This document shows positions 16,501-24,969 of a DNA stretch of 54,743 nucleotides, in pieces. The translations under genes and the position numbers were made by a program. Position 1 is the first letter of the stretch; every line of letters begins with the position of its first letter. The notes under the pieces are model-generated. The model searched no databases, had not been told where the DNA came from, and was given only the letters and a program-made list of their open reading frames with translations. The DNA is from CAYLQA01 sp964385695 (GTDB taxonomy: Bacteria > Desulfobacterota > Desulfobulbia > Desulfobulbales > Desulfurivibrionaceae), in the NCBI GenBank assembly GCA_964385695.1, contig CAYLQA010000024.1, positions 1-54,743 on the forward strand. Direction: 5' to 3'.

Positions 16501-18087
16501 CTAGTTGCCGAGCAGAAAAAACAGGTTGAACAGGCCGATGAGGAAGCCCAGAATTCCGCCAAAAAGGTTGATGTACTTGAACTGCTCCTGCATGATGCTG
16601 AGCAATAGCCCTTCAAGGCGCAACAGGTCCAGCGAATCCACCTTGCGGGCAACGACCTGCTGGATGTTCAGGGAGTCGACCAGTTCCGGCACCTCGCGGA
16701 TGAGGAGCTTGCTGACCTGGTCAAGCAGATAGGTGCTGATGCCGGATTGCACCTCCTTGGGGAGAAAATCGGAGAGCTTGCCGATGGGCTGGGCCATGAG
16801 CTTGTTCTCCACCAGGTCAATGACCAGTCCATCGAGCATGCGTTTGGTCTTGACCGAGCGCACGATTTTAACGACCTCGGCTCCACCCCAGGAGGTGGCT
16901 TTTTCCAACCCTTCCTGGCCGAAGAGATCCGTGATCAGCTGCCCCAAGGGTTTGCTCTCCTGGCTGGTCAGTACCTGCCTGACGAGAGTGGTCAAGGAAC
17001 GGGCGGTTTCTTCGTTTTTCAGGTGTCCCACTACCAGATCGGCAAGCCAGTCGCGGGCCTGATCCATTTGTGCCGGGTCCACATCTGCCAGCAGTTGACT
17101 TAACGGGCTGGCAAGGAGATCTTCGGCCTTGGCCCGCAGGGTTGAGCCGAGTTTTTCCTGTACCGTATCGTCGATCAGCCATTGGCCGATATCCTTGCCC
17201 TTGTCCGCCAAGTAGCCCCGGATCTTTTGATCGATAAGCTCCGGGGAGAGGAAATTGCCCAACAGGGCGGCCATGGGTCCAAGAGAACCGGCAAAATTCT
17301 GCACAGCTTGGCCTATGGCGCGGGCAATGCGATCCTGCATGATGGGTTCTTCCACCATGGCGGCGAGTTTTTTAAGCAGGCTGGGTGTCTCTGCCTCAAG
17401 CCGGGCCAGGAGCGGCTCGCGCATACTTTCCGGCACCAAGTCCCCAAGGGAGCCGCCTTCCTGGATAAAACCGTCGATCTTTTCGCTAAGCAGGTTTCTG
17501 ACCCACTCTTGCACGCCGGGGCTTGCGATAAAGCTACTGAGGCCACTTTCAACGACAGCGTAGAACTTTTCCTGGCTTGTCTTATCAAAACAGGCACCGA
17601 CCTCTGTGTTAAGGAATTCGGCAAGGTGGATCTTGATGCTCTCCCCGAGCTGCTCGGCAAGCTGGTCGCTGTCAAGGTGGGCATGGAGGTGTTTTAAAAA
17701 GCGCCAGCGCAGGATTTTGACCCCGACCCTGAAATAGGAACGAAAATGTTTCGGCACAATGCTGCTCACCGGCCCCAGGTCCCGCTCCAATATCTCGTTG
17801 ACCCGCTTGTCGATTAAGAGCCAGAGATCGTTTTGGAAATCCGCCTGGCTCAAGGCCCGTTGCACATCCTCGCTGGTGAGCAGGTGCCGGCCCACCATCT
17901 CACCGATGTTTTCCGCCAACTGATGCCGCTTGGACGGGATGACCCCAGGGGTCATGGGCACGCGCAGGCCCATGAACTTCCAGGGCGTAAGCGGCCTGAA
18001 GAGCATGCGAATGGCCACGTAGTTTGTGGAGTAACCGATAAAGGCGCCGACAACCGGGGGGGCGAGATAGGTAAGAAGTGGTTCCAT
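16501..18087 (-). CDS. DUF445 family membrane protein
   Basis: A 528-residue DUF445 (YheB-like) protein of unknown function. It opens with a membrane segment and the family signature PPVVGAFIGYSTNYVAIRML, then LRVPMTPGVIPSKRHQLAE, and closes with a second hydrophobic hairpin (FGGILGFLIGLFNLFFLLG). Between them lies a long, mostly helical region of repeated 60-80 residue units. Its ATG overlaps the stop of the upstream chorismate-pathway gene as TAATG, so the two are translationally coupled. Confidence 0.88.
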   Translation of the reverse strand: MEPLLTYLAPPVVGAFIGYSTNYVAIRMLFRPLTPWKFMGLRVPMTPGVIPSKRHQLAENIGEMVGRHLLTSEDVQRALSQADFQNDLWLLIDKRVNEILERDLGPVSSIVPKHFRSYFRVGVKILRWRFLKHLHAHLDSDQLAEQLGESIKIHLAEFLNTEVGACFDKTSQEKFYAVVESGLSSFIASPGVQEWVRNLLSEKIDGFIQEGGSLGDLVPESMREPLLARLEAETPSLLKKLAAMVEEPIMQDRIARAIGQAVQNFAGSLGPMAALLGNFLSPELIDQKIRGYLADKGKDIGQWLIDDTVQEKLGSTLRAKAEDLLASPLSQLLADVDPAQMDQARDWLADLVVGHLKNEETARSLTTLVRQVLTSQESKPLGQLITDLFGQEGLEKATSWGGAEVVKIVRSVKTKRMLDGLVIDLVENKLMAQPIGKLSDFLPKEVQSGISTYLLDQVSKLLIREVPELVDSLNIQQVVARKVDSLDLLRLEGLLLSIMQEQFKYINLFGGILGFLIGLFNLFFLLGN

Positions 18088-19769
18088 TAGCGCTTCCTGA
18101 TAACCTTGCCCAGTGTTTGGTCAACGGCCAGGGCCTGCTGCATGCGGTCGGAAAGAAAGTCGTCGGTCAGGTACCGGCGATTTTCTTCGATGGCCTGGCA
18201 GAGCTCCTCTATTTTGCCCTCATCCGCTAAATCCATAATGGAGATAAGGTTCTCGGCAAAATTCTTAACGATCTTGCGCCCTTCGCCCTTGGTCGCCAGA
18301 ATCTCCGCATAGGTCCGCGGATTCTGAAAATGGATCCGGGACATGGAGAGGATCGAGTACAGCGAGGTCAGGGTCGAATGGGTGCCGATATCCTCGGGGG
18401 GGATTTGGTTCTGTTTGAGCGCCATGCCCAGAGCAACTGAGATGGCACTGGGCAGCTTTTGGCTTACTCCCATCATCAAATCGTGCTGACCGGGAAGATC
18501 GATGGAGATATTTGCCCCATGCTTGTAAAGAAAGGCCTCAAACTCGCTGCATAAAACCCCGCTTCTGGTGGTGCGGACCACCGAGGCATTTTTGTCCTTC
18601 ATTGTTGCCGCCTGGGGGCCCCAGAGGTTGTGTACCAGAAGAACCTCCACGCCTGGCTTGGTCTTCTGCAATGCGGTGTTGATGACGTTCTCCGCCTCAC
18701 CGGCCAGAAGGACGAGGGCCTGATTCTCCGCCAGCAAGGGGCCGTATTGCTCAATGGTGCCCGGCGTGGCGCTGATGGGAACACAGACCACCACCACATC
18801 CACCTGGGGGATCATCTCTTCCGGTGTGACCTTGCTTGAGCGGCCGGTGATTGTGGTCTCGTAGCCTTCGCTTTCCAACTCATCGGCAAACCATTTGCTC
18901 ATGGCGCCGCTACCTATAAAGCCCAAGGACTTGATGCGCTTGACCCGCATGTCCACCCGGGGATAGCTTCCTAAAACCCTGATGGAGCCCGGTTCCTGGA
19001 TGACCTGGTTTTCTACGCGATCAAGGGCGACTTGAATTTTATCGTCATCGATATGTCCCTCAAGCTCAAAGGCAAACTGCAGCTTCTGGCTCTGGGGATC
19101 GGTCTCGGACTGCATGTCCAAAAGGTTGATGCCGCGGTTGGTGAATTCGCTTAAGACATCCACCAGCATACCTACTCTGTCCTTCAAGGGCGTGGTGATG
19201 ATGGCCGTGGCATCGTAGCCGGTACGCGGGGCCATTTCCCGGCCCATAATGGCAAAACGAGTCAGGTTGTGGGGGACGATCTCCCGCTCCCGGATGGTAA
19301 GGCCAAAGCTTTTTAAGGCCTCTTCCGATTCGATAATTCCCCGGTCCGTGAGGTTTTGCTCTTTGATCTCCGCCACTGCCTGATCCAGGTTATGCACCGC
19401 GATCAGGGAGATATCCGGATATGTGGTGGCAATGTACTCTTCGCACTGGCGCAATACCCGGCTGGTGCCGAGCAGCATCTTGATCTCGGAGTCAGCTGAG
19501 ATGCTTCCCAAAGAGAGATGGATGGGCAGGACCACGTTATCCACCCAAAAGCCTTTGTCCATGGTTTTGACAAGGCGGGCGTACTCTTTTACCTGGCCTT
19601 CACGGGTATTGTAGACCGGCACAACAGCCAGATCCACCTCGCCTTTGGCAAAGGAGTCAAAAACTCCGCTGAGGCTGGGCAGGGTTTTAACCGTTGCTTT
19701 TTCGTTGTACTGTCTCGCCGCCTGCCATGCGTAGGAACCTTGGGGCCCGAGGGTGGCAATGGAAACCAT
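18087..19769 (-). CDS. Fused prephenate dehydratase - ACT - prephenate dehydrogenase
   Basis: A 560-residue protein that joins the two branch enzymes from prephenate to phenylpyruvate (Phe) and 4-hydroxyphenylpyruvate (Tyr). Residues 1-180 are dehydratase: ATLGPQGSYAWQAA, PVYNTREG at 51-58 (PIENSxxG-like) and the catalytic TRF at 170-172. Residues about 190-265 are an ACT domain, but the ESRP motif that binds Phe in other dehydratases reads QSETD here. Residues about 280-560 are a TyrA-type dehydrogenase with LGFIGSGAM (NAD binding) and catalytic-type His380 in VHNLWGPQA. No chorismate mutase domain is visible. The domains are recognisable but divergent from the well-known enzymes. Confidence 0.85.
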   Translation of the reverse strand: MVSIATLGPQGSYAWQAARQYNEKATVKTLPSLSGVFDSFAKGEVDLAVVPVYNTREGQVKEYARLVKTMDKGFWVDNVVLPIHLSLGSISADSEIKMLLGTSRVLRQCEEYIATTYPDISLIAVHNLDQAVAEIKEQNLTDRGIIESEEALKSFGLTIREREIVPHNLTRFAIMGREMAPRTGYDATAIITTPLKDRVGMLVDVLSEFTNRGINLLDMQSETDPQSQKLQFAFELEGHIDDDKIQVALDRVENQVIQEPGSIRVLGSYPRVDMRVKRIKSLGFIGSGAMSKWFADELESEGYETTITGRSSKVTPEEMIPQVDVVVVCVPISATPGTIEQYGPLLAENQALVLLAGEAENVINTALQKTKPGVEVLLVHNLWGPQAATMKDKNASVVRTTRSGVLCSEFEAFLYKHGANISIDLPGQHDLMMGVSQKLPSAISVALGMALKQNQIPPEDIGTHSTLTSLYSILSMSRIHFQNPRTYAEILATKGEGRKIVKNFAENLISIMDLADEGKIEELCQAIEENRRYLTDDFLSDRMQQALAVDQTLGKVIRKR

Positions 19770-19999
19770 GGGGTGACCTATTTTTGCTTATAGTTGTGGG
19801 GGCTGAGCAATTTCTCTTGCTGCTCCCCCGGGATCAGTTACATTAATTTATGCTTTTTGCTATGCAGGAGCTTGCTGTTTTTCCGCACAAGAAACTCAAA
19901 GATAAGCGCAACTCCTTGATGATACAGCCCCTTTTTTAGTTTGTTCTTGAAAGGGGGTCAATAGCTTTTCCTAAAATTTCCGCATGATGTAACAATTGT

Positions 20000-22933
20000 A
20001 TGGCTGAGAAGAAAGATAAGGATGGCTCTTTGCCGCAGTTGGTGGGCGATGGCACGGTGGCCGAGTATATTGGCGCGCTTAAGGGCTCGCAGCGTTTTGG
20101 CCGGCAGGTAGTCTACCACCATGAAGATAGTGGGCAACCGGCCCATTGTGCTGCGCCCAAGTCAGCCTGGTCCGTGGAGTTGGCCGAGGCTTTGGCTGCA
20201 ATGGGCATCGGTGAGCTCTACCAACATCAGGCGCAGGCCATGGATTTGATCCGCCAGGGGCGAAACCTGATGGTGGCAACCCCCACGGCCAGCGGCAAGA
20301 GCTTGATTTATAATCTGCCGGTCTTTGAAAAGATCCTTGAAGACCCGGAGGCCAAGGCCCTCTACCTTTTCCCCCTCAAGGCCCTTGCCCAGGATCAGCT
20401 GAGGGCCGTTGAAGAATTAGCCGCAGGCTTGCCCGAGAAACTGCGCCCCCATGCAGCCATCTGTGATGGAGACACCTCTGACTACCGGCGCAAGAAACTC
20501 AGGGAAGAACCGCCAGATATTCTGATCAGCAATCCTGATATGCTCCATCTTTCCATGCTCGGCTACCATGAGAGCTGGGCCGGGTTCTGGAGCGGTTTGA
20601 CCCATGTCATCCTTGATGAGGCCCATACCTATCGCGGTGTTTTCGGCTCGCACATGGCCTGGGTCATCCGCCGCTTACGCCGGATCTGCGCCATGTACGG
20701 GGCAAACCCCCAATTTATTCTCTCTTCCGCCACCATCGGCAACCCCCAGGAACTGGCTCAAGATTTGCTCGGTCTTGATGTCACGGTAATCAGCGAAACC
20801 GGGGCCCCTCAAGGGCCGCGGCATTTTCTCTTTATGGACCCTCTGGACAGTGCCTCCTATACGGTCTGCCAATTGTTGGAGTCAGCCATCAAGCGGGGGC
20901 TGCGGACCATTGTTTATACCCAGTCCAGGAAGATGACCGAGCTCATCTCGGTCTGGACCCAGGCAAGGCTTGGGGAATTTTCCGACAAGCTGACATCCTA
21001 CCGGGCCGGATACCTGCCTGAAGAGCGGCGCGAGATCGAGGCCAGGCTGACCAGTGGCGAACTGTATGCCGTGGTGGCCACCAGCGCATTGGAACTCGGC
21101 ATAGATATCGGTGCTTTGGATATCTGCATTCTCGTAGGATACCCGGGCACGGTCATGCAGACCTGGCAGCGTAGCGGCAGGGTGGGGCGCAAGCTCAAGG
21201 AATCTCTGACCATCCTGGTGGGCCAAGAGGATGCCCTGGATCAGTACTTTCTGCGCAACCCCAAGAGTTTTTTTGAGCGCGGGGTGGAGGCGGCGGTTCT
21301 CAACCCGTACAACCAGGTGATCATGGAGCGCCACCTGATCTGTGCGGTGGCTGAAGGCCCTTTGTCTGCCGATGAGGAAATGCTTGCCGACAAGGAGGTG
21401 CGCTCCGGAGTTGATCATCTCACCGAAGCCGGGGAATTACTTCTTGGGGCGGACGGTAAAACCTGGTTTACCAATCGCAAGTACCCGCACCGGGAGGTAG
21501 ACCTCAGGGGCAGCGGCAGGTCTTTTGCCATTAAAAAGGCGGGTAGTGAGGAGATCCTGGGGCAGATCGACGGAGTACGCTGCCTCAAGGAGTGCCACCC
21601 CGGAGCGGTTTATCTGCACCGCGGCCAAACCTGGCTGGTGCTGGATTTGGATCTCCTTGGCCACAGTGTTTCGGCCATGCGCAAAAATGTGAATTACTTT
21701 ACCCGGGCTCTCAGTAATAAGGAGACCGAGATTCTTGAGGTCTGCGGCACCACCACGCTGAAGAACTTCCAGGTCAGCTGGGGCAGGCTCAAGGTCACGG
21801 ACAGGGTGACCGGCTTTCAGAAACGGCTGGTCAAGGGGCAACGCCTGCTCACCACTCAGAAGCTGGAGCTGCCGCCCCAGGTCTTTGAGACCGAAGGCAT
21901 GTGGATCGAGGTGCCCCTTGGCCTCCAGCAGCAGCTTGAAAAAAAACAGGTCCATTTTATGGGAGGCATCCACGCCGTTGAACACGGGGTGATCGGTATG
22001 TTTCCCCTGATGGTTCTTTGCGATCGCAACGATATCGGCGGAATTGCCTACCCCTTTCATCCCCAGGTCGACTCGGCCGCGGTCTTTATTTATGATGGCT
22101 ATGGCGGGGGCGTGGGACTTTGCCGCCAGGCCTTTGCCTCAGTTGAAGAGCTTTTGCAGATCACCTTGGAAAATATTGAGTCCTGTGATTGCGAGGTGGG
22201 CTGTCCCTCCTGTGTGCACTCACCAAAGTGCGGCTCCGGGAACCGCCCCATTGACAAGGCTGCGGCGGGTAAGGTCTTAAAGGGATTGCTCAAGGGCGAG
22301 TTCCCCCAGTATGAAAAATCCCCCAGTGTGCAAATCATTACCGAGCCGGATGCGATAGAGGTGTTGGAGGAACCAGAGGTCGAGTCTGGGGATAAATCCA
22401 GCCTGCGCTTTGGCGTATTTGATCTTGAGACGCAGCGCTCTGCCGCCGAGGTGGGCGGCTGGCACCGGGCCGAGAAAATGGGCATCAGTGTTGGGGTGGT
22501 CTACGACAGCGGACCCGACAAGTATCTTGTTTATTTGGAAGATGAGATCGATGAACTGGTCAAGCATCTGGGCGAGCTTGATCTTGTTATCGGCTTTAAT
22601 TCCACCCGTTTTGATTACCAGGTTCTTACCGCCTACACCGATATGAAGTTACAAACTTTGCCCTCCCTGGATTTGTTGCAGGTCGTTCGTGATCGGCTCG
22701 GTTATCGCCTGAGTCTCGATCACCTGGCCGAGCATACTCTAGGGGTAAAAAAGTCGGCGGATGGGCTTCTGGCATTGAAGTGGTACAAGGAAGGGGCGAT
22801 CGATAAGATCGTGCATTACTGCCGAAAGGATGTGGAGATCACGCGGGATCTCTACCTTTTCGGGCAAAAGAACAAACATTTGCTCTTTAAAAATAAGGCG
22901 GGGATGATTGTGCGCTGCCCGGTGGAATTTTGA
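20000..22933 (+). CDS. MrfA-like DEAH helicase fused to a MrfB/DnaQ-like exonuclease domain
   Basis: A 977-residue predicted DNA-repair enzyme. Residues about 65-480 are a superfamily 2 helicase: motif I ATPTASGKS, motif II DEAH in VILDEAHTYRG, motif III LSSATIGNP, motif VI QRSGRVGRK. A DUF1998 region follows with the cysteine cluster CDCEVGCPSCVHSPKCGSG at about 730-750. This is the architecture of Bacillus YprA/MrfA. The last 185 residues form an RNase H-like exonuclease (pfam RNase_H_2, as in YprB/MrfB): FDLETQ, GFNSTRFD and HYCRKDVEITRDL supply the D-x-E, D and Y-x3-D residues of a DEDDy site. MrfA and MrfB excise mitomycin C adducts outside the UvrABC route. No clear ribosome binding site precedes the ATG. 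Confidence 0.9.
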   Translation: MAEKKDKDGSLPQLVGDGTVAEYIGALKGSQRFGRQVVYHHEDSGQPAHCAAPKSAWSVELAEALAAMGIGELYQHQAQAMDLIRQGRNLMVATPTASGKSLIYNLPVFEKILEDPEAKALYLFPLKALAQDQLRAVEELAAGLPEKLRPHAAICDGDTSDYRRKKLREEPPDILISNPDMLHLSMLGYHESWAGFWSGLTHVILDEAHTYRGVFGSHMAWVIRRLRRICAMYGANPQFILSSATIGNPQELAQDLLGLDVTVISETGAPQGPRHFLFMDPLDSASYTVCQLLESAIKRGLRTIVYTQSRKMTELISVWTQARLGEFSDKLTSYRAGYLPEERREIEARLTSGELYAVVATSALELGIDIGALDICILVGYPGTVMQTWQRSGRVGRKLKESLTILVGQEDALDQYFLRNPKSFFERGVEAAVLNPYNQVIMERHLICAVAEGPLSADEEMLADKEVRSGVDHLTEAGELLLGADGKTWFTNRKYPHREVDLRGSGRSFAIKKAGSEEILGQIDGVRCLKECHPGAVYLHRGQTWLVLDLDLLGHSVSAMRKNVNYFTRALSNKETEILEVCGTTTLKNFQVSWGRLKVTDRVTGFQKRLVKGQRLLTTQKLELPPQVFETEGMWIEVPLGLQQQLEKKQVHFMGGIHAVEHGVIGMFPLMVLCDRNDIGGIAYPFHPQVDSAAVFIYDGYGGGVGLCRQAFASVEELLQITLENIESCDCEVGCPSCVHSPKCGSGNRPIDKAAAGKVLKGLLKGEFPQYEKSPSVQIITEPDAIEVLEEPEVESGDKSSLRFGVFDLETQRSAAEVGGWHRAEKMGISVGVVYDSGPDKYLVYLEDEIDELVKHLGELDLVIGFNSTRFDYQVLTAYTDMKLQTLPSLDLLQVVRDRLGYRLSLDHLAEHTLGVKKSADGLLALKWYKEGAIDKIVHYCRKDVEITRDLYLFGQKNKHLLFKNKAGMIVRCPVEF

Positions 22934-22937
22934 AGGG

Positions 22938-23143
22938 CTAGCCCGTATTTCTCACAAGCGTTTTGCTACGAAGCCGCTAAGCACTGCGTCTACTACGTTA
23001 CGCTTGAAAAACATTCTCGACATACTGAAAGTATGCCTGCGAGTGTTTTTTCGGCGCATGTCTCGAAGGTCTCGCAGGCTCGCTATCTGTATCCACAGCA
23101 CTTCCCGACTTCTCGCAACGATCTTTGTGAGAAATCGGGCTAG
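22938..23143. repeat. Long palindromic element between convergent genes
   Basis: Terminal arms CTAGCCCGTATTTCTCACAA (22938-22957) and its near complement (23125-23143) bound about 206 bases. Complementarity continues inward with gaps to a central hairpin where ACATTCTCGACATACT faces AGTATGCCTGCGAGTGT. The element starts 4 bases after the helicase stop, and its right arm contains the stop codon of the receiver gene, so it fills the whole convergent gap. It has no coding capacity of its own; a MITE-like or structured RNA nature is inference. Confidence 0.7.
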
Positions 23144-23529
23144 TGGACCTGAAGCTGCAAAACCGTTTCAACCCGGTTCAGCACCTCTTCGGGAATGAAA
23201 GGCTTGTCCAGGTAGGCGGCGCAGCCCCTGTCCTGTAGCTCCAGGGCCAGGTTGTTGTCGCCGTACCCGGTGATAACTATGGTGGGGATGGTGATATTGT
23301 CGGCCTTGAGCCTGTCTATCAATCCAAGGCCGTCAAGCTCCGGCATTTTAAAATCTGTAATGATCAGGCTGATGGTGGAGCCTTGCGCCACCGTTTGCTG
23401 AATTTTCTCGTAGGCGTCACGCCCGTTTTTTGCCAAGACTACCTCAAAGCCCGCCTGGCGCAGGACAAGATGCAAAGCAAGGCGGGTATGCTTTTCGTCA
23501 TCTGCTATGAGGATTTGATTGTTGTTCAT
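23140..23529 (-). CDS. Single-domain response regulator (CheY-like)
   Basis: A 129-residue stand-alone receiver domain: acidic pair in ILIADDEKHTR, phospho-acceptor aspartate in LIITDFKMPELDG, threonine in IVITGYGD and lysine in YLDKPF. There is no output domain, so it acts through protein contact, for example at a flagellar motor or in a phosphorelay. It is 63 bases downstream of cheD on the same strand and its stop lies in the palindromic element at 22938-23143. Confidence 0.92.
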   Translation of the reverse strand: MNNNQILIADDEKHTRLALHLVLRQAGFEVVLAKNGRDAYEKIQQTVAQGSTISLIITDFKMPELDGLGLIDRLKADNITIPTIVITGYGDNNLALELQDRGCAAYLDKPFIPEEVLNRVETVLQLQVH

Positions 23530-23592
23530 GAGGCCTTAACTACTTGCTGTTTGCCATGCTCGCCACCCCCCAGACGAGCTGGGCACCATTTC

Positions 23593-24192
23593 TTACTTGG
23601 CATGTTTCTCTGCCAGTTTTGATGATATGCGTCGCATATACACTTCACCGGAATCGGTGTTGAAATAAATTTTATATCCCTGTTTGCCACCCACCTTTTC
23701 AACTTGAGTCTTTAAACCGTAATGGGCCAAGGTGCGCCGGGCTGCAAAAATATTTTGATGGCCGACGGATTTTGCGCAATCGTCACCATAGATCACTGAC
23801 TTGAGGACATTGGCGCCGCCAAATACCTTGATCGTGATATCCTTTTTTCCCACGCCGTACTTGTTATGCATCACGCTGAGCATGTGGTTGATGGCGGAAT
23901 CAACAAACGGGAACTGACCCAGTTTGTGTTCTTTATTTTCCTTCTGAAAAGGCAGAACACTATGGCACATCGCACCAACCTTTGCCTTTTTGCTATGCAG
24001 ACAAACGGCCACGCAGGAGCCGAGAATGGTGGAAAGGAGTCGGGTTTGTTGGGTGATGAGCACTTTTCCCGGAGGGAGATTTATCGAGGGAATAGTCGGT
24101 TGAGAACCTTCAGCCGGTGAAGCATCGTCCTGAACAAGCTCCAGGATCGGGCTAGTTGTTAGGGGTGTATGCATTTCACAGGCTTGTAACAT
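23593..24192 (-). CDS. cheD: Chemoreceptor glutamine deamidase CheD
   Basis: CheD deamidates glutamines on chemoreceptors and can bind CheC. The 199-residue protein has the catalytic stretch LLSTILGSCVAVCLHSKKAK with the nucleophilic cysteine in GSC, the catalytic-type histidine in GAMCHSVLP, and the KVFGGANVL motif. An N-terminal extension of about 35 residues precedes the core. GAAGG is 7 bases before the ATG at 24192. It follows the shortened CheW gene after two strong stem-loops; likely targets are receptors such as the one at 14693-16327. Confidence 0.92.
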   Translation of the reverse strand: MLQACEMHTPLTTSPILELVQDDASPAEGSQPTIPSINLPPGKVLITQQTRLLSTILGSCVAVCLHSKKAKVGAMCHSVLPFQKENKEHKLGQFPFVDSAINHMLSVMHNKYGVGKKDITIKVFGGANVLKSVIYGDDCAKSVGHQNIFAARRTLAHYGLKTQVEKVGGKQGYKIYFNTDSGEVYMRRISSKLAEKHAK

Positions 24193-24265
24193 TGCTGACC
24201 TTCAATACAAAGTAGACGATTCAAGAAGTGCGAGCTGCCGTCCCCTCGGTTTAACAAGCCAACCT

Positions 24266-24331
24266 CCTGCCAAGCCTCGTAAGAGGACTTGGCAGGAAGT
24301 CTTGGATCGGCGAGGGGGGGGACCGATCCAA
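24266..24331 (-). other. Twin stem-loops in the cheW-cheD gap
   Basis: Two strong hairpins lie in tandem. One is CCTGCCAAG-CCTC-GTAA-GAGG-A-CTTGGCAGG (24266-24296) and the other TTGGATCGG-N12-CCGATCCAA (24302-24331). Neither is followed by a clear T-run on the minus strand, so simple termination is not obvious. They could protect the cheD transcript end or set expression between the two genes. Confidence 0.55.
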
Positions 24332-24370
24332 ACGGCTTTTACTAACTTCCCTGGTCGGGAAAGAGGGATT

Positions 24371-24682
24371 TTAGTGGGTGTTGCCACTGATCAATTCGTA
24401 AGCATCTGCCTCCGAGTCGACTAATGCTCCAAAAATTACCGGGTTGCCGTGCTGGTCATTCTCCTCTGCGGAGAGGATGCAGATATGTTCGGCATAACCA
24501 CCAAGCCCGGCGATCGTATTTACTCGTAAGTCTATGACAGGTACTGTCTTGCCGCGAAAGTTAATGACTCCCATCATGTGATCGTCGGCCATGGGAAGTG
24601 CGCTGGCGTGGACGATACCGAGAATCTCTTTAAAACGTATTTCATTGGGGATTGTTGCGTTATGCTTTGCTGATGTACACAT
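24371..24682 (-). CDS. Shortened CheW-like protein
   Basis: A 103-residue protein with the CheW core: FKEILGIVHASALPM followed by MMGVINFRGKTVPVIDLRVN, the docking surface that links receptors to CheA, then FGALVDSEADAYEL. Full CheW is about 150-170 residues; the first beta strands and the last 40 residues are missing at either end. The ATG at 24682 has GGAGGGG just upstream; longer in-frame extensions to 24772 do not resemble CheW. It may be a functional mini-adaptor or a decaying copy. It is upstream of cheD on the same strand. Confidence 0.72.
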   Translation of the reverse strand: MCTSAKHNATIPNEIRFKEILGIVHASALPMADDHMMGVINFRGKTVPVIDLRVNTIAGLGGYAEHICILSAEENDQHGNPVIFGALVDSEADAYELISGNTH

Positions 24683-24969
24683 TGCTCCCCTCCTTGCCTT
24701 GGTTGGCCGCTGAATTTTGCGGTGTTGCCTCGTTGTAATGGAAGAAGCGTGCCAAAAAGAGATATTTTTCAATAAGGCACTGTTATCAAAGAAAAAAATA
24801 AGAAAATCAGACCAGGGGAGGAGTTGGTTAACCCTGTCAACAAATGTTTATTGTGTGAGGGGGGGAGATGCAAAGATACGCGGAGTGACGGGTGCTTATC
24901 TCACCAGTAAGAAAAGTTGAGTAATCAATAAAAATTGATGGTGTTTCTGTGGGGAGAAGGCAGGCGTGT

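Noticed and set aside
16468..16608. A 46-codon plus-strand frame (MENQREKAEV...) with GGGAGG upstream
   Set aside because: It lies mostly antisense to the well-supported DUF445 gene and resembles nothing; its charged composition is what the reverse frame of that gene would give.
19799..19835. Attenuator-like G/C stem upstream of the prephenate fusion gene
   Set aside because: GGGGG/CCCCC and AGCA/TGCT arms are split by a mismatched loop, with no T-run and no Phe/Tyr-rich leader peptide.
20000..22933. Possible phage-defence helicase-nuclease
   Set aside because: Helicase-nuclease fusions occur in defence systems, but the DUF1998 cysteine cluster and YprB-like domain point to the Mrf repair pair, and no defence or mobile genes surround it.
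22908..23198. 96-codon frame across the helicase-receiver gap
   Set aside because: It is a read-through of the palindromic element, with no ribosome binding site and no protein-like composition.
24735..24754. Sigma-54 promoter upstream of the CheW-like gene (TGGCAC-N5-TTCCA, minus strand)
   Set aside because: The essential GC of the -12 element is CC here, so the match is not good enough to claim.
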